DNA of 64,000 bases, taken from positions 1,061,980 through 1,125,979 of the forward strand of contig NW_003314275.1 of assembly GCF_000143415.4 (NCBI RefSeq), in the 5' to 3' direction. Position numbers and translations under genes: made by a program. Position 1 is the first letter of the stretch; each line of letters opens with the position of its first letter. Below the pieces are notes generated by a model. It did not search any database. It was not told the DNA's origin and was given only the letters and a program-made list of their open reading frames with translations. Positions 35,732-46,583 of the stretch are shown in pieces. The stretch is from Selaginella moellendorffii (taxonomy: Eukaryota > Streptophyta > Lycopodiopsida > Selaginellales > Selaginellaceae).

Positions 35732-36236
35732 TTAGAGGGATGTAGTGGAGACACGCTCCACCTTCCCCCCGTTGGGATCAACCACGAACTTGTCACAGAC
35801 ACGATGACATGGCCGGTCATCTCGAATTGACCCCAGGCAGCGACGACCAGAGACGGAGTGCATGCGCCGAGAATGGCCTTCAGCTCGCCCTCGCGCATCC
35901 TGTTAAATCCGCCACAAATTCCTAAGCAGCAAGAAAGATTGTAAGAACGAAGATCATGCGCGCGAGAGAGAGAGAGAGAGAGAAGAGAGATCTGCAAACA
36001 GAAAGAAAGATACATGCTCCAGAGAAGATATGCAAAACAAACGAATTGAGCAAGACCGGGGCGGCGCGCGATCTGCAAAACAAGCAGGACGAGAGACGCG
36101 CGCGCGCGACAGAGAGAGAGAGATCTGCAAACAGAAAGAAAGATACATGCTCCAGAGAAGATCTGCAAAACAAACGGATTGAGCAAGACCGGGGCGGCGC
36201 GCAATCTGCAAAACAAGCAGGACGAGAGACTATCAC

Positions 36237-36270
<34 letters not shown>

Positions 36271-36488
36271 AGCAAGACCCTGGAGCTGCAGATCACTCAC
36301 GCCTCCCACTGCCACCAGAGCTTCTCCCGCAAGAGCTGCAAGACAGAAAGTGTGAGATTGAGAAAGCCGAGAAAGAGAGAGAGGGAGAGAGAGTAGCAAA
36401 CCGTGGAGCTGAGGATCGCTCACGCCTCCCACTCCCGCCAGAGCTTCTCCCGTCAGAGCTGCAAGAAGAAAGTGTGAGATTGAGAGAG

Positions 36489-36523
<35 letters not shown>

Positions 36524-36551
36524 AACCTTTCTCTTGCATGCTTGCCGCCAT
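35732..36551 (-). pseudogene. Small protein of unknown family, copy C, with a 31-nt deletion
   Basis: Exon 1 (to 36551), both 57-nt exons (36402-36458 and 36279-36335) and the last exon (35732-35921) are present as in copy B. A 31-nt deletion near 35801, between short ACA repeats, removes the codons of REKIPGANPV and shifts the frame. The conserved C-terminus GGKVERVSTTSL is then lost. The TATA box is intact (36617-36624). This is probably a recent pseudogene, since the rest is almost identical to copy B. Confidence 0.65.
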
Positions 36552-36616
36552 AGCCTAGCCGTAACTGCGTCGGAGGAGAAAGGGCAGTGGTAGCTCGGGC
36601 TGGGCTTAGGCCGCGT

Positions 36617-36624
36617 TTATATAC
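36617..36624 (-). promoter_or_regulatory. TATA box of small gene copy C
   Basis: Minus strand TATATAAA, 66 bp upstream of the ATG at 36551; the same context as in copy B. Confidence 0.55.
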
Positions 36625-36769
36625 ACCATTACAGCTGAATCTCCATCATAATTACTCGTAGAGCGTAGAGAGCGTACTCCATCCATCTGAGAAGATTCTC
36701 ACTAAAGTCGTATAATATATTTTGTAAACCGCTTGAGATTATGTCAACGTCAACATTGGTAATGTGAGA

Positions 36770-37160
36770 AACGGACACCACATCTTTACCAAATGATATG
36801 ATATCATATGATATCATTGTAATCACAATATATCAGCTGGTGGCTAATGAGAAAGTTGGCGCCTTCCACTACAGCAAGATCAGCAGAAGTTTCAGTGATC
36901 AAATCAACAACGGAATCCCACCGCGATAACACTTCAGGGGTGAGGTCTGAGAAGCTTGCATATACTCCTCTGTAGTCCCGTAAACCTTTAAGTGTTTGAA
37001 GTGGCCCTCCACATCTTGCACTTCTAAATTGTGTGTCACCTGTAGAACTCCTCCAAGATCCAATTTATTTTCTGAAGAGAAACAAATCACGAATATAATA
37101 TCCCTTTTTGTTATTACTCGTATATTCTCTTTCAGAAGTGGCTCGTACAACTTTTTTCTG
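36770..37160 (-). pseudogene. Cysteine protease relic, copy 4
   Basis: Only islands remain: the GAxF exon piece at 36850-36895 and propeptide words from 36925 to 37080 (EVQDVEGHFKHLKVYGTTEEYM on the minus strand, shortened). It corresponds to copy 3 but has lost more. Confidence 0.65.
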
Positions 37161-37384
37161 TGAATCAGATGCAATCACCACCTAGATCGTCCAGTACAAA
37201 GGCTCTATCATTGTATCACCGTCTTGGCCAAAAGCTCCTAACCTATCCACACGGCTTGGAAGCTTGCAAAGGCCTGCTTGATGTCCGGCAGAGGTGATTT
37301 TTAGCTTTTGATTTAATGTAATATGAAAATGAGAAACCTTGGAAGTATGATACATACTATATGTTCTACTATATACATGTTTCT

Positions 37385-38980
37385 TCACAGTCTTCTAGCT
37401 TTGAGAGTTGCTCTCAGTGGTTGTTTCATCACCACAGTAAACTCTTGTATGGGAGTTAGATCCACTGCTGTCTCGCCGGGCACTGTGTTCCACTCGAACT
37501 CTTGCACGAGACGAGCAAGGACGAGATGGACGTGGAGAGTCGCTAGGCCGAGCCCGGGACAGATCCTCCGCCCGGCTCCAAACGGGATCAAGTTTAGCGC
37601 CCCGGACGAGGCCGTGAAGTCGGCACTGGCACCCGGCCCCTCAAGAAACCTCTCGGGCTTGTACTCGTCAGGATTCGTCCACAGCTCCGGATCGTTGTTG
37701 ATGGCGTAGATGTTGAAGAGCAGCGTTGCATGGACCGGGATATCGTAGCCTCCGAGCTTGCAAGGCTCGGTCACTGCGTGAGGAAGAGTGGTGTAGCCCG
37801 GTGGATGCTTGCGTAGAGTTTCCTTGACGACGGCCTTGAGGTAGACCAGCTTGTCGATGTCTTTCTCGGTCACTGGCTTATCTCCAACGCTGGAATGGAT
37901 CTCCTCCAGGAGCTTCTTCTGGACGGCCGGGTGCTTGATCACGTTGGCGAGCGACCACTCGAGAGTGTTGGCGGTGGTGTCGGCTCCGGCGTTGAGAAAC
38001 TCGGAGCACAGCACGATCAAGTCCTCGTCCGTGAGCTTGAGCTGATGATCCTCTTGCCGCTGGAGCGAGAACAGCGAGCTCAGGTAGGAGTTTTGATCGA
38101 GCTTGTCCTCGGCTGCCAGGAGCTTGGCCCTCTGGATCAGAGGCAGCAGGAGCTCCCTCCTCTCTCCGACGAGTTCCTCCAGCTTCAAATCCCTCGGCGA
38201 TCGCTGGACAATCTTGAGAAGCGGGACAAAGTCGCTCATCCTCCCACCGCGTCCAGCACTGGTGACCAAGTGCCGCAGCATTCGTTCCACACCATTCACG
38301 GCATCCTTGTCCAGCCACTGCCCAAAGCACATGTAGGAAAGAAGCGAGAAGACGGTGAACCTGAGCGTTGCAAGAACCGGTACCGCGCTGCTGTCCGCGC
38401 GGCACTCCTTATCTACCGCGCGGTACACCGGACTATCCGCGCTGTACTCCTTGTCTACCGTGCGGTACGACGGGCCGTCCGGGCTGTCCGCGCGTTGTGA
38501 CGTCTGGCGAAGCTTCTCCACGAGCTCACTGATAACACGCTGCCTGGCGGGCTCAAAGGCGTGGACGCGGTGTGGGCTCAAGACGTGGCTTACCATGTTG
38601 CGCCGCACGGTACGCCAGTGATGACCATAGGGCGCCGCGTTGATATTGCGGCGGTAGTTGCTCAGCCGGACCTGCCACAAGGATGGCCGCGACGAGAAAA
38701 TGGACCCCTTCTCGATCAGGGCCTCGTGCGCGAGCTGCGAGCTCGAGACTACCACCAGGGGCACCGATCCAACGCGAAGTGTCATGATCGCGCCGTGCTG
38801 CCGGGCCAGATTTTGGAGATTCATGGGGCTCCCCAGCACCGATCGCATCTGGAGGAGATTGCCGAGGAGTGGGAAACCCCTTGGCCCCGGAGGGAGATGG
38901 GTTCGCCGCCTGGAGAGGAGAAGAAGCGAGGCGGCCAGGATCGCCACCGCCACAGCCAGGAATGCCACCATAAACGCCAT
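37385..38980 (-). CDS. Cytochrome P450, clan 71, CYP77-like, copy 2 (531 aa, single exon)
   Basis: It differs from copy 1 by about four substitutions (for example MAFMV for MASMV, RRNINA for RRSINA, RHLVTS for RHLITS) and a 6-bp loss that turns SLSERQV into SLWQV. All P450 signatures are intact: membrane anchor, LPPGPRGFP hinge, AGADTT, ExxR, PERF and the heme loop with Cys474. The internal tandem repeat at about residues 163-198 is shared, so it arose before the duplication. The 5' end is head to head with an intact TPR gene. Both copies look functional, so they give dosage or room to diverge. Upstream control must lie in or near the TPR coding region. Confidence 0.92.
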   Translation of the reverse strand: MAFMVAFLAVAVAILAASLLLLSRRRTHLPPGPRGFPLLGNLLQMRSVLGSPMNLQNLARQHGAIMTLRVGSVPLVVVSSSQLAHEALIEKGSIFSSRPSLWQVRLSNYRRNINAAPYGHHWRTVRRNMVSHVLSPHRVHAFEPARQRVISELVEKLRQTSQRADSPDGPSYRTVDKEYSADSPVYRAVDKECRADSSAVPVLATLRFTVFSLLSYMCFGQWLDKDAVNGVERMLRHLVTSAGRGGRMSDFVPLLKIVQRSPRDLKLEELVGERRELLLPLIQRAKLLAAEDKLDQNSYLSSLFSLQRQEDHQLKLTDEDLIVLCSEFLNAGADTTANTLEWSLANVIKHPAVQKKLLEEIHSSVGDKPVTEKDIDKLVYLKAVVKETLRKHPPGYTTLPHAVTEPCKLGGYDIPVHATLLFNIYAINNDPELWTNPDEYKPERFLEGPGASADFTASSGALNLIPFGAGRRICPGLGLATLHVHLVLARLVQEFEWNTVPGETAVDLTPIQEFTVVMKQPLRATLKARRL

Positions 38981-39044
38981 AGTGACAAGATGCCCTAGCG
39001 AGGAACCCTAAAAACAGAGGCCAAGAGGGTTTAGGGTTTTAGCG
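38981..39044. promoter_or_regulatory. 64-bp divergent start-to-start interval, copy 2
   Basis: Same length and telo-box-like content as in copy 1 (AACCCTAAAA, GGGTTTAGGGTTTTAG). The duplication therefore kept the head-to-head unit whole. Confidence 0.7.
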
Positions 39045-41982
39045 ATGGTCGCTACGCGCTTGCTGCTTCTGGCCAGGAATTCCTTCGCGGCTAGACGATC
39101 GCTCTGTTGTCACAGGAGTGCCGCATTCTTGGAGCACGAGATTTGGGAGATTTGTAGCCGGCGAAGCTCGGGATTTCCATCGCTGCTGCCTTCCAGGTAT
39201 TTTGGTAGCAATGCCGGTGCTGGCAGCGGTAAGGAAGTGGCGAAGGAGGAGAAATCCGTGATCCCGGCCGCAGGTAATTCTCGTGCTTCGAGAAAAGGGG
39301 AAGATCACTCGAAAGCAAATGAGAATATGGAGGACAAGCCAAAGCGAACGAAGAAAGTGGAAGAACCAAAGTTGCCGGCTTCGAGAAAAGGAGATGTCGA
39401 GGAGGTGGCCGATGGAGCGAAGGCTAAACCCAAGAAAACGAAGGTGGTGGAGACCGAGGCAAAGCTTTTAGCTCCCAGAAAAGATCTTGGCAGTAACGAA
39501 GCGATCGAGGGAGCCAAACCAAAGCCAAAGCGATCGAGAAAAGTGAAGGGCGAGGAAGAAAAAGACTCCAGTGTTTCAGGAAATGGCAAAGAGGTGACTA
39601 AAGCGAAGTCGAAAGGGACGAAGAAAGTGCCAGTAGAGGAAGGAATGGAGTCCGAGCTATCAGCTCCAGGCCAGAGGAAAACATCTAAGTCAAGGACACA
39701 GTCTGCAAAGAAGGTGGAGGAAACTGTGAAGGCTGTCGGGACAGTTGGTTTAGTAGCAGAGAATAGTATGGAGCTGGAAAAGAAAGTTGAGAAGAGACCA
39801 CCAAAGCCAGGGAGGCAAGCTGCGAAGAAGATGGAGCTACTGGATGAAGCTGCGAGGATTGCCGGGACAGATGGTTTAGTAGCAGAGGATCCAGAGAAAA
39901 GTATAGAGCTAGAAATGAAGGAACGGGATCCAGTCGTGGTGGTAGAATCATCGCCGCAAAGTTTGGACGTTCAAGGCAAGAGAGATACTTGTGGGACTAA
40001 AACTCCAGAGTTCGTGGAAAACAATCTAGATTCGGAAATAAGCGTACCACTTGTGGAAGAGTCCGGGGCGTCGCAGCAAGCTTCGGACGATGCAGCGAAG
40101 CCAGAGACAACAGAGACTGTGAAGGTTGCTGAGACAGACAACGTGGTTGTAGAAAAAGATTCAAAGGTGGCAGAACCATCGCCAGATCAAGCGAAGACGC
40201 AGTATGAAAATGTGGTCACAGCGGAAGCAAAACAGGATGACTTTCTTGAGGTGGATGACGAGCTCAAGGAGTTTCTCATGGACAGAAAGCTACAGCAGGA
40301 GCAAGTCGAGGAGGACGAGGACGACGAAGACGACCACGACTACGTATGGGACTACAGGGATATCAGGCAGCTGCCAAGCTCTGTGAAGCACCTCGAGAAG
40401 AAGCTCAAGGAGCTCTCCAGCACCGCTCCTCCAGACGACCGAAGGATCGCGGTGGTAAAGCTCAAACTTGGTCAGGAGCTGTGCTCAAGTGAGCACCTGT
40501 CGCCACAGAGAGCAGTGGACCTTGCGAACGAAGCTCTCAAAGTTCTCGGGGTTGGCGGCGATGGTTCCATCGAGCAGGGAATGTGCCTCGCGGTACTGGG
40601 AGCTGGATACCGGGGGCTCGAGCAGTACGAGAAGAGTTTCTCTTACCTGAAACGAGCCTCGACGTGTTTCGACGAGATGAACGAGAAGGGCCAGGAAGTT
40701 GTCCGCGAGATGCAGTTCACTACGAACCAGCTCGGCCTCACGTACTTGTCTCTGGGCCGGATCAAGCAAGGCGTGGAGTCACTGATAGAGGCGCTGGATC
40801 TCCAAGAGACGGTGCTACCATGCGACGATCCCGACCTCGGCAGCGACTTCCGCAAGGCCGCGGAGCACTTGTGTGACGTAGAGCAGTGGGAGGAGGCCAA
40901 GAAGCTGTGCGAGAAAGCCATTCGTATCCACAGCAAGATCAAAGGCTTTGACAACGAGGAAGTTGGCCACGACAGGAAAATCATGGCACGGATTTACAGG
41001 GGCTTGAGCCAGCACGAGAAGGCGCTGGAACAGTTTAGAATCGCGAGGCAGATCTTCAACGAGGACGAGGAGAACATCTACTGGGCCAACATGGGAATAG
41101 CGGACTCGCAGATGTGCATGGAGAGCTACAGCGAAGCCATCGCGACGATAGAAGGGGCGATGGAGTCGATTCCAAAGAAGCCAGTGACTTACAGAGGGAC
41201 TGCTTATCTCAAGCTCGCCAAGGCGTTTTATCTCAAGAAGGACTTTAACGAAGGAATCAAGAGGTTGATGGCTGCTCTCGAGTTCTACAAAGCGAACCTT
41301 GGTGCCGGCTCCATGGACGAGACTGCCAGCCAGCTCCACGAGATCGCGGCGCTGTTTGACGCGATGGGAGACGTCAAAGGCTCCATCAGGACGCTGAAGA
41401 TCGCCATCGCCGCCTACGACTGCGTCCCTGGAGCGGAGAAGCTGGTGATGAACGCAAAGATGGACCTTGGCTCGCAGCTTATACGGCACAAGAAGCCCGA
41501 GAGCGCGCTGCGTTACTACGAGGAGGCCATGGAGCTGTCCAGGAAGCTCGGGTTGCCGAGCCTCAACCTTCTCACCTTGACGGGGATAGCACACATGGAA
41601 CTCTCGAATCACCAGGCCGCGATGGAGGTGCTGCAAGATGCTAAAGCTTTGCTCGAGAGCCCGGAACAGATGAAGCGCTCGGACCTGTCCAAGAAGATTT
41701 GCTTCCCGAAGCTCCCCGTGTATCACAACTTGGTCACGTGCTACCAGCATTTCGAAAGGTATGTCTTGCTTTTCTCGCTTTCTATCGTTCTTTTCCATCT
41801 TTGCTAATGCTCGAGCGATCGCTTTGCGCAGATATGACGACGCTCTCGACTGCCAGAAGCTTTTGGTGGCGGAGCTGCGCATCGCGGGACGCGAAGCCGA
41901 GGAAAAGCTCCCCGACGCGACGCGAGTGCTCGAGGAACTCATGGAGAGGAGCAGCAAACTCCCCGTCCAAGCTCAAGCGTGA
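39045..41982 (+). CDS. Kinesin-light-chain-like TPR protein with organelle-type presequence (954 aa)
   Basis: Two exons, 39045-41758 and 41832-41982, joined in phase at FER/YDDALDC. Residues 1-60 are rich in Arg, Ser and Ala without acids early on (MVATRLLLLARNSFAARRS), which suggests a mitochondrial presequence. Residues 70-400 are a disordered Lys/Glu region with repeated KTKKV and LPASRKG words. An acidic patch (EEDEDDEDDHDY) follows at about 423-434. From about 460 to the end come tetratricopeptide repeats (AVDLANEALKVLG, SIEQGMCLAVLGAGYRGL, LGLTYLSLGRIKQGVESL, EALEQF-type words), similar to plant KLC-related proteins. TPRs form a protein-binding superhelix; the partner is unknown. The start is fixed by the divergent P450 and by identity with copy 1. 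Confidence 0.85.
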
Positions 41983-42332
41983 CTCTCGGGTACCTTGTCA
42001 TCTTTTCACGATCACGAGAAGTTGATAAATAGATAGAGATGGTTTTAAAAGCTTCGTGTGGATTTCTTACTGTTTTCTTCCATCGCGAATGCAGGCTTGA
42101 GTCTCGGGAGTCGTACCAACAAGCGCAAAAGTCCGTACGGGGGAGTTTACATTGTGGAAGATCCTTTGAGCAAAGAAACGAGGCGTTTTGGCACGTTATA
42201 GCGATTCCAGGTGGGCTTTTTGCTGTTTGGATCACGCATCTGGCTAGAGCGAGAGCTTGTGGGTCACAGGGTAGAGAGAGAGAGGAGGGAGGCTTTCCTT
42301 TTAGGGAAGTGGAAAGAAGTGAGAGCCAAGAA

Positions 42333-43206
42333 ATGGCGAGCTCCAGGAGCAAGATTCCGGCTTACACGCCGGCGCTCGTCATCGGCTTGGTGGTGGTGGC
42401 GCTCTTGGGTTTCCAGACGCTCCGGGAACGCAATTCCACCAGTGCTGCGCTATACCAGAAGGAGAGCGAGATCGTCAAGCTCCATCTAGAGCTCCAAGTA
42501 AGTGGTCTTTCTTTCTTTCGCTCTATCTTCTTTTAAGGACTTGATTAGTCGTCGAGGACGAACTTACACGAGTTTTTTCTTTTCCTTTTGCTCTTGGCAG
42601 GAGGTTCTCAAGTCGTCCGAGCAGCTGCAAAGAACAGTGTCTAGCCTCCGAGCCGAGAAGAGCAAGCTTGCGACTGATACCAGTAGCTTGAACTCGCAGC
42701 TGGCCCAGCTCGAGAAGTACCGGGGTTCCACCGAGGACAGGAAGAGGAACTTGGAGGAGACCGTGCAAAGCAAGGAGGAGGAGATCGAGGAGCTCAAGGA
42801 GCAGTTGGGGAAGATGCAGCACAGCGCCGAGGAGCTGCGGGAGCTCAAGCAGCAGATTCGTGAGCTCGAGGAGAAGCTAAAGTTGGCTCAAACGGGTGGT
42901 GGCGCTGGGGTGAAAAAACCGGAAGCGAAGGAATTCGTGTCGGGTCTGGAGGATGAGGATCCCAAGGCCCGAAACTCGACGGCTCTGGAAGACGAGAAAG
43001 AAGACGAGGAGGCGAGGACGACTGAGGAGTCTTCCAAAGATGAAGAGGCGAGTGATGATTCAAAAGAGGGGGACGAGAAGAATTTGGAGGAAGGAGTCGA
43101 AGAGGACAACGAGCAGGATAAGTTGGACGAAGATAGCAAGTCTGCGGAGTTGGATCTGGAAGAAGGAAGTTTGGGTGGAGATAACAACCAGGAGGCCGCA
43201 GAATAG
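42333..43206 (+). CDS. Single-pass membrane coiled-coil protein with acidic tail (256 aa)
   Basis: Exon 1 at 42333-42497 and exon 2 at 42601-43206 join in phase 0. Residues 11-29 (YTPALVIGLVVVALLGFQT) form one membrane segment near the N-terminus. Residues about 35-145 are a coiled coil with heptads (LKSSEQLQRTVSSLRAEKS, LEETVQSKEEEIEELKEQL). The last 100 residues are very acidic and probably disordered (EDEKEDEEARTTEE). The layout resembles Golgi-anchored golgin-type proteins such as GOLM1/CASC4, but this is layout only. The ATG at 42333 has an in-frame strong context (AAGAAATGGCG). The gene lies 350 bp after the TPR gene and ends 79 bp from the convergent AP-5 gene. Confidence 0.75.
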
Positions 43207-43285
43207 TTTGTTTGTTGGAAAAAGTTCCAACTCGAGAGCTTAGCTTCTCTTTTACCTTGAAGTTTGTAAAGAGTTTTTGCGTGTT

Positions 43286-45826
43286 TTAAGAAGCTACACT
43301 TTGGCCGATGATGTCTGAGAAGGAGAAGTCGTGGAATGGCAAACCTGAGAAAATAAGACAAAGGAGCTTGAAACTTTTCTGAAAAGACGAGCTAAACCGA
43401 ATCTTACCTTCTCGTTCGTCGAGGAGATAAAACGGGATGTTGGCGACTGCCAGTGTTTGAGCTTTGCTCCATTCCACCGTTCCAGGCCTGTGCTGGCCAC
43501 CCAAGATTGACGAGCAAATCGCGTGGTCGTGCATCAGACCGAGGTAGTCACGAGCTCTTCTCCAGACGATCTTATCGAGTAGCTGATGTGATCGTGCCAC
43601 CTTCGAAGCAATCAAGAACAGCAACTTAAACTTCCTCAGAGAAGCAAAAAAAAAAAAAAAAAACAAACCTTGGCAAGGCACACTCGAGCTCTAGGCGAGA
43701 GCTCTCGATGGCACGTTGCAAGCTTTGCTATGGCGGTTATGACAAAACATAGCAGCCGGGACTGGGCCGGGACGGCAGAAGTTTTACGCCTGGATGTTTG
43801 TAAAAGATTAGACACAACGTAAGCTGTGAAAAACTTCAATTACCTTGACGAGAGGTTTTCGTAGAGAACCAGCTCCAGAGTTTCAAAGAGCTCTCTTGCA
43901 GCATCCTTGAAATGCGTACCACCACCTCCATGTTCTCCAATCGCCCAGCATAGTTGCAAAGCAAGCTCAGTCTAGCAAATGCAATGTAAGTTTAGCGCTC
44001 AAACATTGAGAAATCCATCTTACTTTGCCGTCACTTGTTTGAGGTTGACTGACGCTGTCCGTGATGGGCTTCTGCGATGTTTTTACTTCTTTTGGAATAA
44101 CGATTTCAAATAGATAAGAAAGGCTTACCTTCAAAAGAGCAATGAATTGAGGAGATTTCTTAAAGCAAGCGTGCATAAACTGAAAACACGTTTGTTGGAC
44201 CTGATTTAAGACACGAGTCAGCTTATGAGTAAACTAATCTTGCTTACCTCGATTGAAAATGCCTTATCCGGAAACATGGCATCGATTCTGAAGAAAACCA
44301 TAGGTAAAAGAGCGCAGAGTAGTGCTAAACATACAAAGAGCAGCGGATTAAATGCAAAAACCAAAGGCTTGGAACTTACAATCGCTCACGTCTCGCAATG
44401 CGACGTCGAAATAGACTTGCAAAAGCTGCGGGCTAAATTTCAGAGCATGTTTAAGCTTGTTGGATTGTACAGACCCCATTGCTGCTTCCAACGTGGCCTT
44501 CATTCCAGGATACGACCAATGACGTTCCTGCAAGATGAACCTTCTTATCCTCAAAGCAATATAGTCACTTCTTGTTACCGCTAAGCCTTCGTTTTCATCT
44601 TTCAAGAGGTCCGAAAACAGATCATCTGCTTCGTAATGCGAGTTTCTTCCAGAGCCTTCTTTGCTGGAATCATCGCCCCCATCAATGAAGGTTCCTGTGT
44701 AAGCTTCATCCATCAATGCCAGAAGTGCCTGAGAAACGAATAAACAAATCGCACAGCTTAATGAGCATGTATATCACCTCGGGTGCCGGGTTTTTTCGAA
44801 TGTTTCCCATGTTTCCGTGCAGAGATCCAGTGCGTTGTTCTAGACTCTCCAGAGCCAGGACCAAAGCTGCATAAAAACTTCACACGCTTCAACTTCAGAA
44901 ATCGAGTCATAGCTCGGAGATACTCACTCGGCAGGTCCAGAAGAGCCAAGAACAGCTGCAAAAATGACGGCGGCCCCATGAGCGCGGGAAACAGCTGCAA
45001 AAATGGTGTGTCGAGGCTATAAAGCAACAGAAAATCAGGAGATGGAGATAAACTACCGCGAGAAAAAATTCACTCACGTTTCATCTCCCCAAGCAATCAC
45101 CTTGAGGAGCAAAGGAAAGAACTGCGCATTCAAAACCATAGCACATGAGATAAATGCGACAGCAATGAAAGTTCGATACCAACCTGAGGAAGAACACTCG
45201 AATAAGAAAGCAAAAACTTCATCTTGTTGTGATTTAGGAAAGTCACAGTCGCAGCTGCTACAGCAGGATCTGCATATTGCCTGGAAAAAAACAAAAATGC
45301 TCGTCAAATAAAAGAAAAGAAAGAAGAATGAAAGAAAGAACAAAGAAACTTTAGCACTTACTTGACGAGGCATGAGCGAAAAAAAGCTCGCAAACTTGGA
45401 TCCGCATCGTGAAGAACAGTCTCTCCATGATCCAGAAAAAACTGTAGTATAGCCTGTTGTGTGCAAGAAAATAAAACGCTAAGAACTTTCCCAACCAAAA
45501 AATTCCAAGCTCGTACCAGCGCAACTAGAGCGGTGCTGGGACGTTGTGTCGACGAAGAACAGCATCGCTGGAAGAGCTTCGTCATGGCGGGATAAACTCT
45601 CGTCACCAAATCCTCGTTCCCTTCACTCTTACACATCGCATTGAGCCTTTCCACCTGAGAAACAGAAACACCCCATCTCCTCTTTAGAAATCACAGCAAA
45701 AGAAAAATCCAGCTCGTTACTAACCGCATCGCGAACCGAGGTGTCGGCCGTGTCGATCGCCGAGGAATCGCGGCCAGCACCGAGCGAGAGAATCCGGAGA
45801 CAAATCGCCCACTCCCTCTCCTCCAT
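43286..45826 (-). CDS. AP5Z1: AP-5 complex subunit zeta (adaptor-related protein), about ten exons
   Basis: A subunit of the AP-5 adaptor complex, which acts with SPG11/SPG15-type partners at late endosomes and lysosomes or vacuoles in other eukaryotes. Recognisable blocks occur in order on the minus strand: MEEREWAICLRILSLGAG, EDLVTRVYPAMTKLFQR, AILQFFLDHGETVLHDADP with LRAFFRSCL, FFPLLLKVIAW, LLALMDEAYTGT, LLKDENEGLA and ERHWSYPGM, MFPDKAFSIEV, ELALQLCWAIGEHGGGG, LCFVITAIAKLATCHREL, WRRARDYLGLM and PFHDFSFSDI at the C-terminus. These match the plant AP-5 zeta family as I know it. Exons such as 45725-45826, 45517-45654 and 45362-45453 are short with introns of 60-100 bp. Exon edges in the middle were not all resolved. 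No frame break was seen. Confidence 0.85.
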
Positions 45827-45891
45827 ATCTCCTCAATGCAAGAGATTTTAGGGCTCCACGCGAAGCTTTTTAAAGATTTTTAAACTGTTAA

Positions 45892-46583
<692 letters not shown>

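Noticed and set aside
40815-41957. 380-codon minus-strand frame opposite the TPR domain
   Set aside because: Antisense shadow of a well-supported TPR coding region, with no own motif.
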